Assembly (NCBI GenBank): GCA_032718475.1
Contig: JAUCBJ010002712.1
Location: forward strand, 1-32,218
Direction: 5' to 3'
DNA from: Nemertoderma westbladi
Taxonomy: Eukaryota > Xenacoelomorpha > Nemertodermatida > Nemertodermatidae
Length of the DNA: 32,218 nucleotides
The notes below the pieces were generated by a model. That model saw only the letters and a list, made by a program, of their open reading frames with translations, had not been told where the DNA came from and did not search any database. This document shows, piece after piece, positions 7,436 through 15,916 of the stretch. Positions within the stretch are counted from its first letter, which is position 1. Every line of letters begins with the position of its first letter. The position numbers and the translations under genes are program-made.

Positions 7436-8035
7436 TATTTTGAATAACGACTTCCAGTACCTTGGATCATGGATAGAGAGTAGCAAAAAGGACATAGAAG
7501 TTAGGAAAGCAAAGGCTTGGGTAGCTCTATCAAAAATGGATACCACCTGGAAATCAGATCTCTCCAGGCACCTGAAGACTAAGTTCTTTCGAGCCACAGT
7601 GGAAAGCGTATTTTTATACGGGGGTGAGACCTGGACACTGGCTAAATCACTTGAACAACGAATTGATGGTTGCTACACAAGACTACTAAGGGCAGCCCTA
7701 AACATCAGCTTGAGACAACACATGACAAACGCCGAGCTTTATGGTACAATACCACCTGTATCAACCACCCTCCGTGAACGCAGATTAAGATTCAGTGGGC
7801 ACTGCTGGCGGAGTAAAGACGAGGTCATACCAGATCTACTTTTCAGGCAACCAACTCATGGAAAGCGTAGTCGTGGACGACCGGCCATAACATATATAGA
7901 TCAACTTGAAAGGGATACTGAACTTGGGAGAAACGAAATTGCGACAACTATGGAGAATCGGGAAGCCTGGAAGGATCTCATTTCCACCATCCGAGTTCGC
8001 TCGACCTACTGTAGTAGTAGTAGTATTTTGAATAA
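7436..8035 (+). mobile_element. 5'-truncated non-LTR retrotransposon with 12-bp target-site duplication
   Basis: An insert at 7448-8023 is flanked by TATTTTGAATAA at 7436-7447 and 8024-8035. The right end is a (GTA)n tail (8008-8023) instead of poly-A, as in several LINE clades that end in short microsatellites. Only the last 576 bp are present, as expected from incomplete reverse transcription. It landed a few bases beyond the end of dispersed repeat copy A, so it is younger than that copy. Confidence 0.85.
7448..8023 (+). pseudogene. C-terminal remnant of a LINE reverse transcriptase
   Basis: One frame is open through the whole insert, without frameshift. Landmarks in order: FQYLGSW at the RT/thumb border, WKSDLSRHLKTKFFRATVES, LYGGETWTL, the segment RLLRAALNISLRQH, RRLRFSGHCWR, and RSRGRPAITYIDQL. 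These are typical of the region after the RT catalytic domain in endonuclease-type non-LTR elements (RTE/CR1/Jockey-like). The endonuclease and the catalytic RT motifs are missing, so it cannot be active. The frame reads on through the tail as Ser codons and stops by chance at 8073. The intact frame suggests recent insertion. The clade assignment is not certain. Confidence 0.85.
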
Positions 8036-8209
8036 TTCCAGAAGTCTGCTATGCTCAATGGAAAATAATAATTAGCAAAAACTAGTTTGTATAAAAATGT
8101 TGAGGGGGTCGGGTGTACCAATAACATACCAGTTCCCGGCACCTCATGGTGGTTAGCAATTTCGGAACATTTTCCGAATTTATACAAACATTCTGCAGTG
8201 TGCATGTAT

Positions 8210-8238
8210 ACACGTTCGTGGGGACTTCGCGCAGCACG
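8210..8238. repeat. Second copy of the 29-bp repeat terminus
   Basis: Identical to 6813-6841 (ACACGTTCGTGGGGACTTCG...). Here it stands alone, joined to unrelated sequence (AGAGTGCATGC). Confidence 0.8.
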
Positions 8239-8239
8239 A

Positions 8240-8600
8240 GAGTGCATGCATACGTACAAATTTTGGTTGAATTTAATCTGCAATTGCCCGACTTATTTCG
8301 GTTTTTATAAAAAGTCTGAACTGCAATTGCCCGACTTATTTCGGTTTTTATAAAAAGTCTGAAACCACCGGTACCGACTGACCTATTTTTAGTAACTTCA
8401 GATACTTTCCAAACTTTTAATGGACTGCATACGTACAAGTTTGGTTTAATTCATCATTTGATTGAACGACTTATTTCAGTTTTTATCAAAAGTCTGAAAC
8501 TACCGGTACCGAGTGTCCGACAGTCTTATTTTGATAAAAACTCAGATTATTTCTAAATTTCTAATAGACTGCATGCATAATGTAATAAAAGTTGGTTTAA
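8240..8600. repeat. Diverged tandem repeat with inverted internal pieces
   Basis: The words CTGCATACGTACAA, CGACTTATTTC, GTTTTTAT...AAAGTCTGAAAC and ACCGGTACCGA recur with drift in at least two and a partial third unit (from about 8242, 8425 and 8569). The block 8278-8363 inside is a perfect 43-bp direct duplication (CTGCAATTGCCCGACTTATT...). Reverse-complement pieces (TTTTGATAAAAACTC near 8530) can pair with the GTTTTTATCAAAAG pieces. Confidence 0.75.
8278..8363. repeat. Perfect 43-bp direct duplication
   Basis: 8278-8320 and 8321-8363 are identical. This is a recent local duplication inside an older repeat. Confidence 0.95.
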
Positions 8601-8660
8601 TTCTAGTAATTATTGTTGGGTTTAAAAAAATTTAATATAAAAAACGTGCAAAATAAGTTT

Positions 8661-8741
8661 CGCCAGAGATATGATTCGAACCAGCGCGAGAAGATCCATT
8701 GGATGGATAGTCCAACGCCTTATCCACTCAGCCAACACCGC
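8661..8741 (-). pseudogene. tRNA-Ser-like pseudogene or SINE head
   Basis: The 81-nt minus-strand sequence has a Ser-type layout: A box TGGCTGAGTGG, D arm ending GGATAAGGCG, anticodon stem TTGGA/TCCAA with loop CTATCCA, a long variable arm, and B box GGTTCGAATC. The acceptor stem (GCGGTGT against CTCTGGC) and T-stem do not pair. The anticodon position reads ATC, which does not fit Ser. It is therefore a decayed copy or the head of a SINE. Confidence 0.7.
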
Positions 8742-8782
8742 TCGAGGTAACGAGCTGGCCAATGAAGGTATTAAAGTTTTAT

Positions 8783-9249
8783 ACTGCAATTTCATAATCA
8801 CTACTGATAAGTACAACAGTAGGCCTAGCGTACCGGTAGGCCTATGTCATTACTTCGGAGTCTCTAGCGGATCCCCAATTAAATGTCTTAACTTTTCAAT
8901 TTCGTAAAAGATAGACTTCATAATTCTCTACAAGCAACCAAAATTTCAGCTCAGGAAAATGAGGCGTTCCCGAGAAATTTAACATTTTCTAAAAACCACA
9001 TAATCTGTCGTAGCTGACGTCAGACTGCATGATTTTTCACCAAACTTTACAAACTTTCTAAACTTTCTCTCTACTACTTACCTACTAAGTTTGGTTCAAT
9101 TCCGAACGAGCGATGCCGAGAAATTCGCGTTCAAACATTTACCAGACAGACGGACAGACAGACAGACGGACAGACAGACAGACGGACATGCCCCATTTGC
9201 CCTATATGAACCGTATGCCAAGGCTCGCCGACTACGTGTCTCGCCCCAC
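8783..9249 (+). repeat. Dispersed repeat, copy B (about 465 bp)
   Basis: Near-identical partner of 6979-7431, in the same orientation, with a longer (CAGA/CGGA)n microsatellite (9144-9186). No retrotransposon follows this copy: after CGCCCCA the sequence becomes AGTATGTACT. Copies A and B flank a 1.35-kb segment that holds the LINE fragment and the tRNA-like pseudogene. Confidence 0.85.
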
Positions 9250-9502
9250 AGTATGTACTAAACAAGTTCTAACTGAATTCCATAACAATAGAAAACAACC
9301 ATGAAGGCATAAGTCAAGACATAAAATAGAAGAATACAATTCAAATGGGAGTCAACAATAAACAACCACGCAATTCTCTAAAAACATATTTTATCTAATA
9401 TAATTTAATTTGATTATACCGCTTTAATCCACCCTCGCAAATTCCATCAAGTTGCCGTAAAAATTCAGCAACTTTTACGGAACTTTTTTACAGCAACTTG
9501 CT

Positions 9503-9593
9503 GTGTTTACATGGAGCAACTTGATCGGCAACCTGGGTTGCTCTACAAGTTGCTGACAAAGTTGCTCTAAAAGTTGCCACGTGTAAACCGGCC
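9503..9593. mobile_element. Possible small MITE relic
   Basis: GTGTTTACATGGAGCAAC at the left and the reverse complement of the right end (GGCCGGTTTACACGTGGCAAC, split by one base from a perfect match) form imperfect inverted ends. The interior is rich in GTTGC and CAACTT words. GGCCTTAAG follows the right end, but no target-site duplication is clear. Confidence 0.35.
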
Positions 9594-9929
9594 TTAAGAC
9601 GCTGCGTGTAGAACTATTTAAACATACTTATGTGCGAGGTTATTTTTAGGTATTTAGGAGTTCTACAGTACACCTACCTATGTGTTGGAGTATTTATAAG
9701 GCCGTGTTTAGGAATATGAATGTCGTTGTTTGAGCTATCACTTCCTTCTTCATTGAGTTTCCTAAAATGGAGATATTGACCATTGACTTCTTTATTCCAA
9801 CATATGGAGCTTAGTAAAATTAATTAATTGAAGCACAAATTTTGGTAAAATAAATAATAATATAATATAATATAAATATTAACATACTGTTACTGAACTA
9901 TAATAAAATAAGTCACGGTTGATGGGGAA
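9594..9929. other. Intron stretch, nothing recognised
   Basis: AT-rich, ending in ATAATATAAT-type low complexity around 9850-9880. No exon or RNA supported. Confidence 0.5.
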
Positions 9930-10260
9930 GTGGTTGGTCTACGCTCATCAGATACAGCGCGCATCTTAATGTAGACAGGTTGGCTGGCATTCCGGTGCAT
10001 TGCAGGTAGTGGGCGGGGGCGGTAGATGTGGCACTATTATTGCACAACCAGCAAACACATTGAGCAGTGGGTCTCCAGCAGTTCGAAATTTTACAAATCC
10101 GATGGTGGCAGCCGTTCGCCATTAACTGGGCTGCTGCGCGGCGACGAAAACCGGTTAGGTCCACGAGATTTATTTCCGCGTCGTCGCAGTTATCTATTGC
10201 GTTAAGGATTGCAGTTGACGACGAGTATTTACTGATGCCGCACCAAAGTGTTTACAGTGT
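9930..10260. other. GC-richer unassigned segment
   Basis: A sharp rise in GC and CpG compared with both flanks, including GGGCGGGGGCGG (a GC-box-like word near 10011) and GCTGCTGCGCGGCGACG. Short frames are open on both strands (9913-10164 minus, 10067-10264 plus), but neither resembles a protein I know and no good splice sites bound them. It could be a small CpG island, an unknown repeat or a decayed gene copy. Confidence 0.4.
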
Positions 10261-10314
10261 TTAAACAAAGTGTTTAAATGGAGATATTGGAGATGGAAAT
10301 TATTTATCATAGGG

Positions 10315-10589
10315 CCCATGTGAAGAATACCAGACTTTCTGCTGTTATATTTCACTTTGCAGTTACCCCCATGTGAAGAATACCAGGTTTTAACCAAAAA
10401 GACAGGTTACAGAAGGACTGAATCTAACCAAAACAATAAGCGAATTAGTATCTGTACAGGTTATAAGGCAGAATTAAGATCTATAAAAAACTTCATAACG
10501 ATAAAATAAAAAAAATATAAAATCTTCATATATAAAATTCCAATAAAATGTCGACTGAAAAGTGAAAACCATGGTATTCTTCACATGGG
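10315..10589. repeat. 19-bp word in two direct copies and one inverted copy
   Basis: CCCATGTGAAGAATACCAG occurs at 10315-10333 and 10368-10386. Its reverse complement (18 bp) occurs at 10572-10589. The outer pair could be the inverted ends of a 275-bp non-autonomous element whose left end was duplicated. No target-site duplication is evident. Confidence 0.7.
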
Positions 10590-10679
10590 TGGAAAATAGG
10601 ACATAATTTTCGTCTTAAAATCAAATAAGTATTTAATATTTTTAAGGGACTAATCTTTATAAAATCTGTAGGAACTAAC

Positions 10680-10866
10680 TTGATTCCCTGTGATTCGCTA
10701 GGGGGTGAACTCGAAATCCCGCTCGTGTAACCGTCGTCATGGTGATCCTTCTTGCGACTGATAGGATACGCACCGACGATAGATTCGCTAGGTGGCGCTG
10801 CAAATATTTCTTTAGTTGCGTTAGAAAACATCGGTTCCTCTTGAATGGGAACTGATGGTGACGTAA
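10680..10866 (-). CDS. Exon 3 of the minus-strand FERM gene
   Basis: A 187-bp exon with acceptor CTACTTTTATAG and donor CAA|GTTAGT. The single A left at the end of exon 2 plus TT here makes Ile; the frame then runs TSPSVPIQEEPMFSNATKE..., GAYPISRKKDHHDDGYTSG, and ends in phase 2, which fits exon 4. The motif PPSES occurs twice (AAPPSES and SSPPSES), encoded by similar DNA (CCTAGCGAATC), a small internal duplication. The region is polar, Ser/Pro-rich and probably disordered, a likely phosphorylated linker after the FERM domain. An open frame continues on both sides of the splice sites but changes character there. Confidence 0.65.
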
Positions 10867-11119
10867 CTATAAAAGTAGCAAATATTATAAAACCGTAATA
10901 TAAATGTAAGATCATATTACAAGAGGTATGGCATACCGTTTGGCAGTTAAACAATGTGTTCCCCTGACTTTCGGAGAGATTGATTAAACCTAAACTTAAA
11001 CCTAAAATTAAACCTAAACTTGAACAATTATATATATAGACAATCTAATCTATATATTATTCAATTAATTACTACCCGTACAATATTAATATACATATCC
11101 TTTGCAATATTTTTCTCAC

Positions 11120-11261
11120 TTAGTCTAACAACACTTGGCATCCCAACCAACTCCGATTGGTTGATAATTCCATCGGGACTATTTGTGGCGAGTTTGTAGT
11201 AACCGTTGGTTAATATTGCGAAGTCTCTCGCGTCTTCAGTCTCCATAACCAACGATATATT
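11120..11261 (-). CDS. Exon 2 of the minus-strand FERM gene: end of FERM F3 lobe
   Basis: A 142-bp exon with acceptor TTTTATTGTTCTAG and donor CTAA|GTGAGA. It starts in phase 0, directly after KSHK of exon 1, and reads NISLVMETEDARDFAILTNG then YYKLATNSPDG. The pattern of a beta strand (ISLVMET) and a long helix ending GYYKL is the classic end of the PH-like F3 lobe of FERM domains. As I remember the families, FRMPD proteins have a very similar helix (...LTAGYYRL...), while FAK and JAK have the related IDGY-RL form. It ends with one base of a split codon, which fits exon 3. Such proteins act as membrane-cytoskeleton or signalling adaptors. Confidence 0.75.
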
Positions 11262-11382
11262 CTAGAACAATAAAATACATTAATTATTTAGTTATTTTAC
11301 CAATAATGTTATTAAATGCTGGTATTTTGAAAGACTTATATTAATAATATATTATATTATTATATTTGATTATATTACTTAC

Positions 11383-11559
11383 TTTATGCGATTTAATATT
11401 AACCATGACAACGCCATTACTAGTAGGTGAAACATTGATATCCTTTAAACTCTTAAATGTTGACATTTGTTTCATTGTCGTTGTGCTGACGTCAGCCAGA
11501 CGCGAAATCTCATTGGCTGGATTTACGATGACTTGGATATTACCCCGGGCGCTTTCCTC
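11383..11559 (-). CDS. Exon 1 in window of the minus-strand FERM gene: start of FERM F3 lobe
   Basis: A 177-bp (59-codon) exon, phase 0 at both ends, with acceptor GTCCATACCACAG and consensus donor AAA|GTAAGT. The peptide starts EESARGNIQVIVNPANEISRL; it continues STTTMKQMSTFKSLKDI and GVVMVNIKSHK. This fits the first strands of a FERM F3 (PH-like) lobe, completed by exon 2. No start codon is expected here. The F1 and F2 lobes, and any PDZ or other domain, should be encoded right of the window, beyond the satellite array. Its acceptor region is the parent of the array's beta unit. FRMPD-like is my best guess; FAK-like cannot be excluded. Confidence 0.75.
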
Positions 11560-11611
11560 CTGTGGTATGGACAATATAAACGGTGTAACTTAAATTCTGT
11601 TATTAATCACG
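11560..11611 (-). promoter_or_regulatory. 3' splice site region of exon 1, parent of the beta repeat
   Basis: On the gene strand this is the last 52 nt of the intron. It includes GATTAATAAC (a possible branch point) and GTTTATATTGTCCATACCACAG just before the exon (AG at 11561-11560). The 49 bp at 11563-11611 are identical to the right part of the 113-bp beta unit of the neighbouring array. Only the final CAG and the exon are not in the repeat. Confidence 0.8.
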
Positions 11612-14600
11612 CTTACTACCATGATAAAACATTGTCTTTGTTTACTACCATGATAAAACATTGTCTTTGTTTACTACCATGATAAAACATTGTCTTTGTT
11701 TACTACCATGATAAAACATTGTCTTTGTTTACTACCATGATAAAACATTGTCTTTGTTTACTACCATGATAAAACATTGTCTTTGTTTACTACCATGATA
11801 AAACATTGTCTTTGTTTACTACCATGATAAAACATTGTCTTTGTTTACTACTACGATAAAACATTGTCTTTGTTTACTACCATGATAAAACATTGTCTTT
11901 GTTTACTACTACGATAAAACATTGTCTTTGTTTACTACCATGATAAAACATTGTCTTTGTTTACTACCATGATAAAACATTGTCTTTGTTGCTCTATTTG
12001 TTGTTGTACGTGTTACTGTACTTGATACTATACTTGTTGTTGTACTTGTTACTGGTATGGACAATATAAACGGTGTAACTTAAATTCTGTTCTTTAATCA
12101 CGCTTATTACTACGATAAAACATTGTCTTTGTTGCTCTATTTGTTGTTGTACTTGTTACTGTACTTGTTGTTGTAATTGTTACTGTACTTGATACTATAC
12201 TTGTTGTTGTACTTGTTACTGGTATGGACAATATAAACGGTGTAACTTAAATTCTGTTATTAATCACGTTTACTACCATGATAAAACATTGTCTTTGTTT
12301 ACTACCATGATAAAACATTGTCTTTGTTTACTACCATGATAAAACATTGTCTTTGTTTACTACCATGATAAAACATTGTCTTTGTTTACTACTACGATAA
12401 AACATTGTCTTTGTTTACTACCATGATAAAACATTGTCTTTGTTTACTACTACGATAAAACATTGTCTTTGTTTACTACCATGATAAAACATTGTCTTTG
12501 TTTACTACCATGATAAAACATTGTCTTTGTTGCTCTATTTGTTGTTGTACGTGTTACTGTACTTGATACTATACTTGTTGTTGTACTTGTTACTGGTATG
12601 GACAATATAAACGGTGTAACTTAAATTCTGTTCTTTAATCACGCTTATTACTACGATAAAACATTGTCTTTGTTGCTCTATTTGTTGTTGTACTTGTTAC
12701 TGTACTTGTTGTTGTAATTGTTACTGTACTTGATACTATACTTGTTGTTGTACTTGTTACTGGTATGGACAATATAAACGGTGTAACTTAAATTCTGTTA
12801 TTAATCACGTTTACTACCATGATAAAACATTGTCTTTGTTTACTACCATGATAAAACATTGTCTTTGTTTACTACCATGATAAAACATTGTCTTTGTTTA
12901 CTACCATGATAAAACATTGTCTTTGTTTACTACTACGATAAAACATTGTCTTTGTTTACTACCATGATAAAACATTGTCTTTGTTTACTACTACGATAAA
13001 ACATTGTCTTTGTTTACTACCATGATAAAACATTGTCTTTGTTTACTACCATGATAAAACATTGTCTTTGTTTACTACTACGATAAAACATTGTCTTTGT
13101 TTACTACCATGATAAAACATTGTCTTTGTTTACTACTACGATAAAACATTGTCTTTGTTTACTACCATGATAAAACATTGTCTTTGTTTACTACCATGAT
13201 AAAACATTGTCTTTGTTTACTACCATGATAAAACATTGTCTTTGTTTACTACCATGATAAAACATTGTCTTTGTTTACTACTACGATAAAACATTGTCTT
13301 TGTTTACTACTACGATAAAACATTGTCTTTGTTTACTACCATGATAAAACATTGTCTTTGTTTACTACCATGATAAAACATTGTCTTTGTTTACTACTAC
13401 GATAAAACATTGTCTTTGTTTACTACCATGATAAAACATTGTCTTTGTTTACTACCATGATAAAACATTGTCTTTGTTTACTACCATGATAAAACATTGT
13501 CTTTGTTTACTACCATGATAAAACATTGTCTTTGTTTACTACCATGATAAAACATTGTCTTTGTTTACTACCATGATAAAACATTGTCTTTGTTTACTAC
13601 CATGATAAAACATTGTCTTTGTTTACTACCATGATAAAACATTGTCTTTGTTTACTACCATGATAAAACATTGTCTTTGCTTACTACCATGATAAAACAT
13701 TGTCTTTGTTTACTACCATGATAAAACATTGTCTTTGTTTACTACCATGATAAAACATTGTCTTTGTTTACTACCATGATAAAACATTGTCTTTGTTTAC
13801 TACCATGATAAAACATTGTCTTTGCTTACTACCATGATAAAACATTGTCTTTGTTTACTACCATGATAAAACATTGTCTTTGTTTACTACCATGATAAAA
13901 CATTGTCTTTGCTTACTACCATGATAAAACATTGTCTTTGTTTACTACCATGATAAAACATTGTCTTTGTTTACTACCATGATAAAACATTGTCTTTGTT
14001 TACTACCATGATAAAACATTGTCTTTGCTTACTACCATGATAAAACATTGTCTTTGTTTACTACCATGATAAAACATTGTCTTTGTTTACTACCATGATA
14101 AAACATTGTCTTTGCTTACTACCATGATAAAACATTGTCTTTGTTTACTACCATGATAAAACATTGTCTTTGTTGCTCTATTTGTTGTTGTACGTGTTAC
14201 TGTACTTGATACTATACTTGTTGTTGTACTTGTTACTGGTATGGACAATATAAACGGTGTAACTTAAATTCTGTTCTTTAATCACGCTTATTACTACGAT
14301 AAAACATTGTCTTTGTTGCTCTATTTGTTGTTGTACGTGTTACTGTACTTGATACTATACTTGTTGTTGTACTTGTTACTGGTATGGACAATATAAACGG
14401 TGTAACTTAAATTCTGTTATTAATCACGCTTACTACCATGATAAAACATTGTCTTTGTTTACTACCATGATAAAACATTGTCTTTGTTTACTACCATGAT
14501 AAAACATTGTCTTTGTTTACTACCATGATAAAACATTGTCTTTGCTTACTACCATGATAAAACATTGTCTTTGTTTACTACCATGATAAAACATTGTCTT

Positions 14601-15916
14601 TGTTTACTACCATGATAAAACATTGTCTTTGTTTACTACCATGATAAAACATTGTCTTTGTTTACTACCATGATAAAACATTGTCTTTGTTTACTACCAT
14701 GATAAAACATTGTCTTTGTTTACTACCATGATAAAACATTGTCTTTGTTTACTACCATGATAAAACATTGTCTTTGCTTACTACCATGATAAAACATTGT
14801 CTTTGTTTACTACCATGATAAAACATTGTCTTTGTTTACTACCATGATAAAACATTGTCTTTGTTTACTACCATGATAAAACATTGTCTTTGTTTACTAC
14901 CATGATAAAACATTGTCTTTGTTTACTACCATGATAAAACATTGTCTTTGTTTACTACTACGATAAAACATTGTCTTTGTTTACTACCATGATAAAACAT
15001 TGTCTTTGTTTACTACTACGATAAAACATTGTCTTTGTTTACTACCATGATAAAACATTGTCTTTGTTTACTACCATGATAAAACATTGTCTTTGTTGCT
15101 CTATTTGTTGTTGTACGTGTTACTGTACTTGATACTATACTTGTTGTTGTACTTGTTACTGGTATGGACAATATAAACGGTGTAACTTAAATTCTGTTCT
15201 TTAATCACGCTTATTACTACGATAAAACATTGTCTTTGTTGCTCTATTTGTTGTTGTACTTGTTACTGTACTTGTTGTTGTAATTGTTACTGTACTTGAT
15301 ACTATACTTGTTGTTGTACTTGTTACTGGTATGGACAATATAAACGGTGTAACTTAAATTCTGTTATTAATCACGTTTACTACCATGATAAAACATTGTC
15401 TTTGTTTACTACCATGATAAAACATTGTCTTTGTTTACTACCATGATAAAACATTGTCTTTGTTTACTACCATGATAAAACATTGTCTTTGTTTACTACT
15501 ACGATAAAACATTGTCTTTGTTTACTACCATGATAAAACATTGTCTTTGTTTACTACTACGATAAAACATTGTCTTTGTTTACTACCATGATAAAACATT
15601 GTCTTTGTTTACTACCATGATAAAACATTGTCTTTGTTGCTCTATTTGTTGTTGTACGTGTTACTGTACTTGATACTATACTTGTTGTTGTACTTGTTAC
15701 TGGTATGGACAATATAAACGGTGTAACTTAAATTCTGTTCTTTAATCACGCTTATTACTACGATAAAACATTGTCTTTGTTGCTCTATTTGTTGTTGTAC
15801 TTGTTACTGTACTTGTTGTTGTAATTGTTACTGTACTTGATACTATACTTGTTGTTGTACTTGTTACTGGTATGGACAATATAAACGGTGTAACTTAAAT
15901 TCTGTTATTAATCACG
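11612..15916. repeat. Array part 1: long alpha runs
   Basis: Alpha run lengths in order are 13 (11612-11988), 9 (12269-12529), 47 (12810-14172), 23 (14429-15095) and 9 (15376-15636). They are separated by beta-c, alpha', beta pairs. The 9-run and its betas form a 541-bp unit (beta-c 114, alpha' 29, long beta-a 137, nine alpha 261), seen at 11989-12529 and 15096-15636. The block from 11989 to about 14487 recurs at an offset of 3107 bp, including the same alpha variant order and the T-to-C change at 13680/16787. Confidence 0.9.

Noticed and set aside
7284-7446. N-terminal part of the 263-codon plus-strand frame
   Set aside because: It is dispersed repeat copy A and flank joined by chance in frame to the LINE insert that starts at 7448.
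9945-9965. Minus-strand CTGATGAGCG near 9950 as a second hammerhead
   Set aside because: There is no stem II hairpin, GAAA or cleavage triplet after it.
9913-10264. Overlapping 83- and 65-codon frames as genes
   Set aside because: GC-richer sequence lengthens frames by chance on both strands; there are no splice signals and no family resemblance.
10526-10954. A 142-codon minus-strand frame as a small membrane protein gene
   Set aside because: The hydrophobic start and the C-terminal part are intron sequence read through; only 10680-10866 between splice sites has coding character.
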